The notes below the pieces were generated by a model. That model had not been told where the DNA came from. It saw nothing but the letters and a program-made list of their open reading frames with translations, and searched no databases. Source: Acidobacteriaceae bacterium (lineage in GTDB: Bacteria; Acidobacteriota; Terriglobia; Bryobacterales; Bryobacteraceae). From it: DNA of 49,626 nucleotides. Below, piece by piece: positions 1 through 7,995 of this stretch. The stretch is from assembly GCA_903970405.1 (NCBI GenBank), contig CAJCIT010000298.1, positions 1 through 49,626 on the forward strand, read 5' to 3'. Both the position numbers and the translations under genes were made by a program. Positions within the stretch are counted from its first letter, which is position 1. Each line of letters begins with the position of its first letter.

Positions 1-231
1 TTGACGCGCGCGCTGTTGATTGCCTGCGAACCGCTCGCCGAGTCGTCTCAATGCCTCGAACTGGCGCAGCCCCCGGCGGGCATGCTCTTGGTGCTTGACG
101 CCACGCGTGACAGCAAGGCGGAAGTGCAGCGCCAAACGGAAATCATGAAGCGGGCTGGAGTCCGAGTGCTGGGAGCGGTGCTGAACAACCGGGAGGCGGA
201 TTTGCCCGCGCCGATCGAGAGGATGCTGTAG
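1..231 (+). CDS. C-terminal end of a CpsD/CapB-type polysaccharide tyrosine kinase (5' truncated by window edge)
   Basis: The visible 76 residues read like the last third of a P-loop ATPase of the bacterial tyrosine kinase family: a hydrophobic strand ending in VLDATRDSK, a helix, then the strand RVLGAVLNN, which matches the usual 'G.VLN' strand near the C-terminus of CpsD/Wzc kinases and MinD/ParA relatives. The Walker A region would lie before position 1, so the apparent TTG at position 1 is probably internal. In this family the kinase phosphorylates itself and works with a Wzz-type membrane protein to control polysaccharide chain length; such a partner without its own kinase domain lies at 2884-4473. 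The next gene starts 5 bases downstream. Family assignment is inference from a short C-terminal piece and the operon context. Confidence 0.55.
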   Translation: MTRALLIACEPLAESSQCLELAQPPAGMLLVLDATRDSKAEVQRQTEIMKRAGVRVLGAVLNNREADLPAPIERML

Positions 232-236
232 CAAGA

Positions 237-1868
237 ATGTCAGTTTCAGCGACAACCGCCGCGCCACCCGCACCCGCGTCTCCACCTTCCAGCCCAACAG
301 GGACGAAGTGGATGCAAGCCGCGGCCGTTCTCGTCCTCGCGGCAGGTGTGGCGCTGGCGTTGGGCATATCGATCGGGCAAGGATTGGTGGCCCTGATTCT
401 CACCTGTGCCGTCCTAGGGGTCTTGATATTCGCGCCGTTCGCGATTTGGTTTCCGGGACTTTATGAGCAGAGCGTGATGTTCCTGATCGCGTTCACTCTT
501 CCGCTGACGCTGCTCCTTCTGAAGAAACACTTCCTGTTTCGGGAAGAGCCGCATTACGGCGGGTCCATCGGCCTGCAACTCACCGCCACGGACGTCTTAA
601 TGGCGCTCATGCTACTCGGTGTCTGGCTTGGCAAGGTGGCGAAACCGGGGCGGCGGCGGCTTGACCCGGCCATCCTGAAGGGGTTCGTTCTGTATTACGT
701 CCTGGTGATTCCTTCGGCGATTTTCGGGCACGATCTGGTGCTGGGCGCTTATGAGCTGGTTTCCTTGGTACAGACGTTTGCCTTCTTCGTCTTTCTGATG
801 TATTTTCTATCCTCGGCTCGCCAGATCAGGGCCTTCGCGGGAGGCTTGGTCCTGGGTCTGCTGGCGCAAAGCGTCGTGACGATCATTCAGCAGGAGCGGC
901 CGGGATTTCTGAGCCAGTTCACTCCGGGTACCCAGGAGGCGGCAAACGCCCGTGTGGTGAATGGCCGGCTGGCTCTTCCGGATATGGACGCGGGCACCAC
1001 CTTTGTCGGAGGCGAATTGCAGGTTCGGCCCACCGGCCTGCTGGCCCATCCGAATCTACTGGCGGGGTATTTGGCCATGACGATGCCGGTGGCGTTCGCG
1101 CTCTGGCTCTCTGGGCCGCCGCTGCTGCGATGGACTGCCGCGCTCATTTTGCCGGTCTCGGGGGTGGCGATGTATTTCACCTTGTCCCGAAGCGGTTGGG
1201 GCGGACTGGTGGCGGGGATGGCCCTCGCCGTAGCAGTCGCCCGGAAATGGGGAATCCTGCGCCTGTCGCTCCAACAGAAGTTGCTAGTGCTGGTGCTGGT
1301 GGTGGCGGCGCTGGGCGGCTTGGCCTCTCAAGCCTCCAAGATCTACTTGCGCCTCACTGAAACGGCGGATGAGGCGATCGATTATCGCTGGAACCTCGGC
1401 GTGGCGGCGGTGAAAATGGCCGCGATCCATCCGTTTCTTGGCGTTGGTTTGAATTCCTTCGATACGGCGGTGCTCCCCTATGACTCGTCCCAGACCAGTA
1501 AGTACAAGAGGCTTCCCGTCCATAACATCCTCCTGCTTGAGTTGGGCGAGATCGGCCTCTTCGGCTTTACGGCCTTCGTGATTCTATGGACGGTTGTGCT
1601 GAGGCTGATGTTTCGCGCGGCCAGACAATGCACCAGCCGGTCCCAAAAGATGCTGGCCCTGTTCTCCTGTTGCGGCGTCATCGCCTTTTTTATAACCGAC
1701 CTGAGCGGCCCGGTATTTCGAACGCCGACTTACACTTCCATGATCTGGGCCCAGGTTGCGCTCTCGCTGTGTGTCTCTCGACTTCAAATGAAAGCCCTGC
1801 CGGGTGGCAACCCGGTGTCAAGCCGTGAGCCGCGGCGGGCGGAAGGAACATCGCCTTGCATGTCTTAA
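237..1868 (+). CDS. O-antigen ligase/polymerase-like integral membrane protein
   Basis: A 543-residue polytopic membrane protein with about a dozen hydrophobic segments from residue 30 onward and a Pro/Ala/Ser-rich cytoplasmic N-terminus. The large loop contains RPTGLLAHPNLLAG followed by YFTLSRSGWGG and, after further segments, HPFLGVGLNSF and PVHNILLLELGEIGL. This order (a loop Arg/His motif, 'SRSGW', then 'G.G.N.F' and 'HN..L...E.G..G') is typical of the WaaL/Wzy/O-antigen ligase family, which joins or polymerises undecaprenyl-linked glycans at the outer face of the inner membrane. Ligase and polymerase cannot be separated from sequence. The start ATG at 237 lies 5 bases after the previous stop, and the gene overlaps the next by 13 bases, so it belongs to the operon. 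Confidence 0.82.
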   Translation: MSVSATTAAPPAPASPPSSPTGTKWMQAAAVLVLAAGVALALGISIGQGLVALILTCAVLGVLIFAPFAIWFPGLYEQSVMFLIAFTLPLTLLLLKKHFLFREEPHYGGSIGLQLTATDVLMALMLLGVWLGKVAKPGRRRLDPAILKGFVLYYVLVIPSAIFGHDLVLGAYELVSLVQTFAFFVFLMYFLSSARQIRAFAGGLVLGLLAQSVVTIIQQERPGFLSQFTPGTQEAANARVVNGRLALPDMDAGTTFVGGELQVRPTGLLAHPNLLAGYLAMTMPVAFALWLSGPPLLRWTAALILPVSGVAMYFTLSRSGWGGLVAGMALAVAVARKWGILRLSLQQKLLVLVLVVAALGGLASQASKIYLRLTETADEAIDYRWNLGVAAVKMAAIHPFLGVGLNSFDTAVLPYDSSQTSKYKRLPVHNILLLELGEIGLFGFTAFVILWTVVLRLMFRAARQCTSRSQKMLALFSCCGVIAFFITDLSGPVFRTPTYTSMIWAQVALSLCVSRLQMKALPGGNPVSSREPRRAEGTSPCMS

Positions 1869-2866
1869 TTACTGGAGGGTGTGGGTTTATCGGATCCCAC
1901 TTGACCGACCATTGCCTGGCTGCCGGTTGGAAGGTGACGGCTCTGGACGATCTTTCCACGGGCTCGCTGCAGAATGTGGTGCACCTCGCGGGGCATCCGA
2001 ACTTTCGCCTGGTGGCCGAAGGGACTACCTCAGCCGGCGTGGTGGACGAACTGGCCGGCTCATGCGATTTCATTTTTCATCTCGCGGCGGTGGTCGGCGT
2101 AAGACTAGTGGTGAACCGGTCTGTCCACAGTATTGAAAATAATTTGCAGGGAACGGAGATCGTGCTTCGCGCCGCGGCGCACCATCGGAAACCGGTTCTG
2201 ATCACATCGACATCCGAGGTGTATGGGAAAAGCGTGGACCTGCCCTATCGCGAAGACGCCGACTTGTTGATTGGGCCTCCCACGTGCGCGCGTTGGTCGT
2301 ACGCCTGCGGGAAGGCGCTCGACGAGTTTCTCGCCCTTGGTTATTGGCGGGAACAGAAGCTGCCCGTGATTGTGGTCCGGCTCTTCAACACGGTTGGTCC
2401 GCGTCAATCGGGCGAATACGGGATGGTGATTCCCAATTTCATCCGGCAGGCGCTGGCAGGGCAACCGATCACCGTATTCGGTTCTGGAAGGCAGCGCCGC
2501 TGCTTCGGCTATGTTGGGGATGTCGTCAAAGCCATCAAAGCTCTCTCGCAGACTCCCGCCGCCTTCGGCGAGATTGTGAATATCGGCGGCACGAGCGAGA
2601 TCTCGATTGCTGAGTTAGCCCAGTTGGTGAAGCATGCAGCCGGCTCCGCCGCGGCAATCGAATATATTCCTTACCACGACGCCTACGGGCCGAGCTTTCA
2701 GGATATGCATCGGCGGGTGCCGGCCGTCGATAAGTTGAAAAGGTTGATCGGCTTCTGTCCGGAGACGCCGCTCGAGTCCATCCTGTTCGAAACCATCGAC
2801 TGGATGAGAGCCGTCCAACAGGAGCCCGCGCGATCTGGCCTTCGCGCCGCGGCTCACGTCGCTTGA
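1856..2866 (+). CDS. NAD-dependent sugar-nucleotide epimerase/dehydratase (extended SDR family)
   Basis: A 336-residue extended short-chain dehydrogenase. The Rossmann nucleotide-binding motif GGCGFIGS is at the N-terminus and an Asp at the end of strand 2 (ALDDLSTGS) suggests NAD. The active site has TSTSEVYG and YACGK, the latter being the YxxxK catalytic pair with the usual Ser replaced by Gly. The segments RLFNTVGPRQ and VFGSGRQRRCFGYVGDVV resemble UDP-glucose 4-epimerases and UDP-glucuronate decarboxylases. It should make an activated sugar precursor for the surrounding glycosyltransferases; the exact substrate is not readable. It starts with TTG at 1856, preceded by a GGAAGGA ribosome site 8 bases upstream, and overlaps the previous gene by 13 bases. 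Confidence 0.85.
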   Translation: MHVLITGGCGFIGSHLTDHCLAAGWKVTALDDLSTGSLQNVVHLAGHPNFRLVAEGTTSAGVVDELAGSCDFIFHLAAVVGVRLVVNRSVHSIENNLQGTEIVLRAAAHHRKPVLITSTSEVYGKSVDLPYREDADLLIGPPTCARWSYACGKALDEFLALGYWREQKLPVIVVRLFNTVGPRQSGEYGMVIPNFIRQALAGQPITVFGSGRQRRCFGYVGDVVKAIKALSQTPAAFGEIVNIGGTSEISIAELAQLVKHAAGSAAAIEYIPYHDAYGPSFQDMHRRVPAVDKLKRLIGFCPETPLESILFETIDWMRAVQQEPARSGLRAAAHVA

Positions 2867-2883
2867 GCCAACGGGGAGTTCAA

Positions 2884-4473
2884 ATGGAATTGCAGGACGA
2901 AGATCGATTTGCCCAAAGCCCCTCGATGATGAAGGGGCTGACCATGCGCGACGTGGCGGTGGTCTTATTTCGCCGGAGATGGGTCATTCTCTGGACCTAT
3001 GTGGCGGTGGTGCTGGCGACGGCCGCTTATTGCTTCTTCTGGCCGCCCAGCTACGCGGCGTCGCTCCGCTATCTGGTAAACCACGACCGCGTCGAGCCGG
3101 TGATTTCAGCCGATCAAAGCGACCCTCGCATCCTGATGAAGCAGATGGTAAGCGAGGAGGACATGAACTCTGAAATGGCCATCATGCAGAGTCCTGCCGT
3201 CATTGAGGCGACGGCCAGGGACATGCGCGTTCAATATCTGCCTGAGCACTGGGCCATCCGCTTAGCCAAAGCCCCGTCGCGCTTCATCCGGGGAATCTAT
3301 GACGGATACCACCACCAGGACGTGCCGGGGCCGCTCGAAGAAGCCACGGAACGTGTGGCGAAGTCGCTGGATGTGGAACCCCAGAAGAAGTCCGATGTCA
3401 TTGAGGTGACGTTTACCTGGGGCAGCCCGGAAATGGCGCGCGCCATTCTCGAAAAGCTGGCCGAACACTATGAGGCGCGGCATGTAGCCGTGCATGAGGT
3501 TGCCGACACCATGACCATGTTCCTGGCGGAGGCCGAAAAGAAGCGGCAGCAGCTTGACGATATCGAGAAACAGATGGAAGCCATCCGCCCGGGAGCGACC
3601 ATCGGTACGCTGGCCACGGAAAAAGATCTGGCCTTGCGCCAGGCGTTGGACTTTGAAGCGGAATGGCACAAGGCCAGCGTGCTGCTGGCGCAATCGGAGG
3701 CGCGCGTTGCAACGCAGCGGAGCGCGCTCGCCGGCACTCCCGATCACGTCGTGTCGGAGGACCGCTCATTGCTAAACCAGACCGCCATTGGAGGGCTTCG
3801 CTCCCGGGTCCTTGAGCTCGAGTTGAAGCGGTCTGAGCTCCTCCAGCGCTATCAGCCGGAAAACAGGCTGGTCCGGGAGGCTGACGATGAACTGGCGAAG
3901 GCGAAAACGATGCTGCAAGCAGAGGTGGCCAGTCCGATGCACGAGCAGACCACCAGTTTGAACAAACTGTCGGAACGCCTGCAGGAGGACCTTTCGGCGG
4001 ACCGCACCACCCTGTCGGCAAACTCCGCCTTCAGCGAAGGCATGAGACGGGAATACGGCGATTATCAGGGGCGGCTTCGTCAACTGGAAAAGCAGTCGGT
4101 GGCGCTGCAATCGCTGGACCGGCAACGGCGCGAGGCGGAGGACGGATACTTTCTCTACAAGAAACGCTTCGAAGAAGCGCGCCTGCAGGCGCAATTGGAC
4201 CGTACGCACGTCGTCAACGTCCGGCAACTGGAACGGGTGTGGGTCGACAATTCGCCGGTGAAGCCGAACAGCAAATTGATCTTGAAACTCGCGCTGGCGG
4301 TGGGCCTGCTCGCCGGGCTGGGCTTGGCGTTCCTCCTTGAGTTGATGGATCGCCGCCTGCGCACCGAACACGATGTCGAATCGATGCTGGGCATCCCGGT
4401 GCTCGCGTCTTTTGGGGCGCCCCCAGGCAGTAACCGGCCCCAAAAATCCTCGCGCTCCGGGAGTTTCGTTTGA
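2884..4473 (+). CDS. Wzz/GumC-type polysaccharide chain-length determinant, no kinase domain
   Basis: A membrane protein of about 529 residues with the classic layout: a first transmembrane segment near residues 25-50 (WVILWTYVAVVLATAAYCFF), a long periplasmic region rich in predicted coiled coil (for example the Lys/Glu/Gln-rich helices around residues 200-440), a proline-containing stretch VKPNSK, and a second transmembrane segment near the end followed by a short cytoplasmic tail. Such proteins set the length of exported polysaccharides and pair with a tyrosine kinase; the kinase here is separate and upstream (1-231). I prefer ATG 2884 because ACGGGGAG sits 5 bases before it; a TTG at 2863 overlapping the previous stop would add seven residues. 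The tail ends soon after LGIPVLASFG, where fused kinases would continue. Confidence 0.85.
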   Translation: MELQDEDRFAQSPSMMKGLTMRDVAVVLFRRRWVILWTYVAVVLATAAYCFFWPPSYAASLRYLVNHDRVEPVISADQSDPRILMKQMVSEEDMNSEMAIMQSPAVIEATARDMRVQYLPEHWAIRLAKAPSRFIRGIYDGYHHQDVPGPLEEATERVAKSLDVEPQKKSDVIEVTFTWGSPEMARAILEKLAEHYEARHVAVHEVADTMTMFLAEAEKKRQQLDDIEKQMEAIRPGATIGTLATEKDLALRQALDFEAEWHKASVLLAQSEARVATQRSALAGTPDHVVSEDRSLLNQTAIGGLRSRVLELELKRSELLQRYQPENRLVREADDELAKAKTMLQAEVASPMHEQTTSLNKLSERLQEDLSADRTTLSANSAFSEGMRREYGDYQGRLRQLEKQSVALQSLDRQRREAEDGYFLYKKRFEEARLQAQLDRTHVVNVRQLERVWVDNSPVKPNSKLILKLALAVGLLAGLGLAFLLELMDRRLRTEHDVESMLGIPVLASFGAPPGSNRPQKSSRSGSFV

Positions 4474-5969
4474 CGTCTCCCATGCTCCAGCCCACGGGCA
4501 GCGGCGGGGTACGCGGGGATGGCGCATCCCTACGGCGGAATGCCGGCGCGCTGCTGGCGGCGCGGCTCATTGTACCGATGCTAAGCGTGTTCCTGGTCAC
4601 GGCCATCGCCCGCCTGGGCGGAGCGGGCAGCCTGGGACAATATTCGTTTCTGGTGACGCTATTTGTGCTGGCGGAGAATTTGAAATCGTGCGGCCTCACG
4701 TTTTTTCTGACGCGCGAGGTTGCGCGGCAGGGAGACTCGGCGCTGGTCTATTACCCAAGCCTCATCCGGTTCGGCCTGGGAGGGGCATTCGTGATGGCCG
4801 CCGCCTTAATCGCCGTGGCCGCCGCCACCTCAAAGGCGCCTGAAATGACCAAAGCGGCCGTCTTTATTTCGCTCGGCCTTTTTCCCTCCGCGTTTTGCCT
4901 GGCCGGGGACGCGCTGTTTCTTGCGCTCGAAAAGAGTCAGATTTCGATGTACATTACACTCGGCGAAAATGCCATCCGGCTGCTCGCTTCGCTCGGCGTG
5001 GTCCTGGCCGGCTTCCGCACGGTGCTCCCGCTCGCCATCATCTACGCGTCCACCCGCTGTCTGGCTGCCCTTGTTCAGCAGCAGGTCATCCGGCGAAAAT
5101 TGGGCCACGCGATCCCCGCCTATTCCCCGCCGGCAACACGAGCATTGCTGCGGCATGCACCCTCTTTTTTGACGGTCTTCATCGCCCCTATACTGTTGTT
5201 TAAGATGGACATGGTCCTGTTGGGCGCGTTTGCCGGGGACTATCAACTGGGTCTTTATTCGGCCGCGATGCGGTTGATCGCCGTGTACTTGATTGTGCCG
5301 GATGGAATCATGACTGCCACTTTTGTGCTCCTTTCGAAGTATGAGGGCGCCGGAGCGTGGTCCGACTTTAAGCGCTTAACCGCCCGCACCGCGCACTATT
5401 TGAGTCTGGCGCTGCTTCCGGTTTCGCTTGCCACCTGTTTTCTGGCGCCGTTTGTGCTTCGCATTCTCTTTGGCGGCAAGTTCGGCGCCGCAGTCCCTCT
5501 CTTACAGGTGCTGGCCTTCGCCTTAACTCCTTATGCCCTGTGCGGCGCATTAGGCGACACCTTAATTGCCCGCCAGAAGCAAGGCCAATTGGCATTTGTC
5601 GTTATCGGGTCCATTGCTCTGAGTTCGGTGGTCTACGTGGCGCTGATCCATAACTACGCGGCTCGGGGCGCCAGTTGGGCTTTTTTGATCTCGACCATGA
5701 TTCTGGTGACGCTGACGGGTCGTGAAGTCCTGGCGTCGCGAGTGATTCCGTTTCGCGCTTTCGCCGCGGCGCTACTTCCCAACCTGCTGTGCCTCTTTGT
5801 TTTTGAGTATTCTGCCCGCTGGGCTTCTCCGCTTTCGGTCGCTTTGTTGACCTGTGCCACAGGGGCCGTTACTTTGTGCGCGGTCGAGATCCAACGGCGC
5901 GCGGCCGGTGAACGGAGCGACCTCAATCTGATGCCGGGCCCCGACTGGCGGAACATGGGGACCCTATGA
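4470..5969 (+). CDS. Wzx-type polysaccharide flippase (MOP superfamily)
   Basis: A 499-residue integral membrane protein with 12 or more hydrophobic segments spread evenly along its length and short polar loops, as in polysaccharide transport proteins of the MATE/MOP exporter superfamily. The start GALLAARLIVPMLSVFLV and the phrase GSLGQYSFL resemble the first two helices of that family, and ILFGGKFGAAVPLLQVLAFA resembles the conserved helix 9-10 loop. Its job would be to move lipid-linked repeat units across the inner membrane for the ligase/polymerase at 237-1868. The start TTG at 4470 overlaps the previous TGA and is preceded by GGGAG six bases upstream; ATG 4482 is an alternative. Confidence 0.82.
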   Translation: MTSPMLQPTGSGGVRGDGASLRRNAGALLAARLIVPMLSVFLVTAIARLGGAGSLGQYSFLVTLFVLAENLKSCGLTFFLTREVARQGDSALVYYPSLIRFGLGGAFVMAAALIAVAAATSKAPEMTKAAVFISLGLFPSAFCLAGDALFLALEKSQISMYITLGENAIRLLASLGVVLAGFRTVLPLAIIYASTRCLAALVQQQVIRRKLGHAIPAYSPPATRALLRHAPSFLTVFIAPILLFKMDMVLLGAFAGDYQLGLYSAAMRLIAVYLIVPDGIMTATFVLLSKYEGAGAWSDFKRLTARTAHYLSLALLPVSLATCFLAPFVLRILFGGKFGAAVPLLQVLAFALTPYALCGALGDTLIARQKQGQLAFVVIGSIALSSVVYVALIHNYAARGASWAFLISTMILVTLTGREVLASRVIPFRAFAAALLPNLLCLFVFEYSARWASPLSVALLTCATGAVTLCAVEIQRRAAGERSDLNLMPGPDWRNMGTL

Positions 5970-6976
5970 ACGACGTCAAGATTTCCGTCATCATCCCGAC
6001 GTTCAACCGCGGCGAGTTGCTGCGCCAATCTCTGCCCGCGCTGGTCCACCAGCATTGCGATGGATTTCGCTACGAAGTCATCTTTGTGGACGATGGTTCG
6101 ACAGATCGATCCGCCGATTTGATTGGCGAGTTTGTCCGCGATCACAGCGAAATCCTCCGCTATGAGTGGACACCGCATTCGGGAAGTCCCGGCCGGCCGC
6201 GCAATATCGGAGTCAAGCTCGCGAAGGGCGAAGTGATCCTGATCGTCGACGACGATGTCGTCCCGGCGCCCGATTTGGTCCAACAACACTATCTCTTCCA
6301 CCAAGCCAACCCGGAGCCTCACGTGGCCGCTTTGGGCCACCTTTTCGTCCCCGCCGAAACGCTCAGCGACCCCATGTCGCTGTTTCATAAGTTTCCGTAC
6401 GAAGAAGCCGGCCGCATGCCCAAACTGACTTACTTGTTCTTTTGGACCTGCAACGTCTCCGTCAAACGCAGCTTCATGTCCCGCGCGGGCGTCTTCAACG
6501 AAGATTCGGACTTGCATCCGTTGGAGGACATGGAATGCGGCTACAGGCTGTTTCAGGAAGGCATGGACCTGAGATATTTGCCTCAAGCCACGGGCGCTCA
6601 TCTTCACAAAACCAAAGCGGCCGATGTGGCCAAAAAGGGGCAGCGGACCGGGCGCGCCCAGGTAGCTTTGCTCCGGAAAGTGCCGGATGTTGGAGTTCGC
6701 AGCCGCTTCGGCATTCTGACGCCGCAGCTTCCTTTCCCGCAATTGATGTGGCGTTTCGCGCGGCGTTGCGTGTTCCGTGTGGTGGATAATCCCGCCACAC
6801 ACTGGATTTTGCGCCAAATGGGCGCCGAAACCAGACCGCGAAGCCCCGTCTCCGACTTGTACTATTACCTGATTTTTCGGCGAAATATGCTGATCGGTTT
6901 CGCCGCCGCGCAGCGCGAGTACACGGAATCAGGCAAGGTGTTAGCCACCCCCGGCAGCGAAGCGGTGCAATCATGA
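5966..6976 (+). CDS. Glycosyltransferase family 2 (first of a tandem pair)
   Basis: A 336-residue GT-A fold glycosyltransferase. The N-terminal strand ISVIIPTFNRGELL, the nucleotide-binding segment VIFVDDGSTDRS and the metal-binding DDDVVP (an extended DxD motif) are clear. The later LHPLEDMECGYRLFQEG carries the ED acceptor-side motif typical of family 2 enzymes. It lacks membrane segments and should work at the cytoplasmic face, adding a sugar to a lipid-linked intermediate. The start overlaps the previous stop by ATGA. It is clearly paralogous to the next gene along almost the whole length (shared GSP.PRN, DPMS.., YLFFW, LHPLEDMECGYRL), so the two arose by duplication. Donor sugar and linkage cannot be told. 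Confidence 0.9.
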   Translation: MNDVKISVIIPTFNRGELLRQSLPALVHQHCDGFRYEVIFVDDGSTDRSADLIGEFVRDHSEILRYEWTPHSGSPGRPRNIGVKLAKGEVILIVDDDVVPAPDLVQQHYLFHQANPEPHVAALGHLFVPAETLSDPMSLFHKFPYEEAGRMPKLTYLFFWTCNVSVKRSFMSRAGVFNEDSDLHPLEDMECGYRLFQEGMDLRYLPQATGAHLHKTKAADVAKKGQRTGRAQVALLRKVPDVGVRSRFGILTPQLPFPQLMWRFARRCVFRVVDNPATHWILRQMGAETRPRSPVSDLYYYLIFRRNMLIGFAAAQREYTESGKVLATPGSEAVQS

Positions 6977-7995
6977 GCGCCATACCCAGCAATGGCGCGG
7001 GGCCGGCCCCCATCGACATCACCATCGTGATTCCGACTTACAACCGCCAGGAGTTGTTGCCGCGCGTGTTATCCGCCTTGGTCAATCAAAGGGCGGAGGG
7101 CATGCGGCATGAGATTCTGTTCGCCGATGACGGGTCAACCGACAACACGCCGGCGTTGATCGGCGAAGTGGCGCGGGAATATCCGCACATCTTCCGCTAC
7201 GTGGCTCTGCCTCATACCGGCAGCCCCGCATTCCCTCGCAACCAGGGCATCCGCGAAGCCAGAGGCGCGGTCATCCTCTTGCTTGACGATGACGTGATTC
7301 CCGACCCGACGCTGGCGCTTGAACACTGGAAGTTCCATCGCGAACATCCGGAGCCGGAAGCCGCCGCCCTAGGCCATCTGTACCTGCCGGAGGACGTGAA
7401 GCGCGATCCGATGTCTTTCCTGCATACCTTCAGGGAGGATCAGATTCTCGCCGCCGGCGGCCTGAACTACCTGTTTTTTTGGAGCGGCCACGTCTCGCTC
7501 AAGCGGGATTTCATGCTGAGCCACGGCATGTTCGACGAGGATCCGGTGCTGCATCCGCTCGAGGATATGGAGTGCGGGTACCGTTTGTGGAAGAGCGGCA
7601 TGAAGCTGGAGTACCTGCCTCGGGCAACCGGCGGACACGCCCACCAAATGAATGCCGCATCCATCCCGGCGCGCGGGCGCCGCCTGGGCCGGGCGCAGCA
7701 TGCGTTGGGCTTCAAGATTCCCGAGGAAGACATGATGCGTCATTTCCACATCCTCTCTGACCATCTGGGCTTCCCGGCGTATCAAATCGGCCAAGTTCGC
7801 CGCGCTTTCATGTTTGGCGCCGACAATCCGGTGACGCGGGCGCTTCTCCGTCTGCTGGGTGGCGCCGGACCCACCCGCAACTGGGCCACCGATCTGCATC
7901 ATTACCTGTGCTTCCGGCGAAATACCGTAGCCGGTTATAAAGAGGCGGTCCGCGAATCGAAACAAACGGGAGTGGGTCAACCTGTTGAGACGTAG
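6973..7995 (+). CDS. Glycosyltransferase family 2 (second of a tandem pair)
   Basis: A 340-residue GT2 enzyme, paralogue of the preceding gene. Visible motifs are ITIVIPTYNRQELL, ILFADDGSTDNT, the DxD-type LLDDDVIPDP and LHPLEDMECGYRLW. Compared with its neighbour it has an N-terminal extension of about ten residues and a different C-terminal third, which may reflect a different acceptor. Both genes keep the catalytic motifs intact, so neither is a decayed copy. It is coupled to its neighbour through an ATGA overlap and overlaps the following hydrolase gene by 11 bases. Specificity is unknown. Confidence 0.9.
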   Translation: MSAIPSNGAGPAPIDITIVIPTYNRQELLPRVLSALVNQRAEGMRHEILFADDGSTDNTPALIGEVAREYPHIFRYVALPHTGSPAFPRNQGIREARGAVILLLDDDVIPDPTLALEHWKFHREHPEPEAAALGHLYLPEDVKRDPMSFLHTFREDQILAAGGLNYLFFWSGHVSLKRDFMLSHGMFDEDPVLHPLEDMECGYRLWKSGMKLEYLPRATGGHAHQMNAASIPARGRRLGRAQHALGFKIPEEDMMRHFHILSDHLGFPAYQIGQVRRAFMFGADNPVTRALLRLLGGAGPTRNWATDLHHYLCFRRNTVAGYKEAVRESKQTGVGQPVET

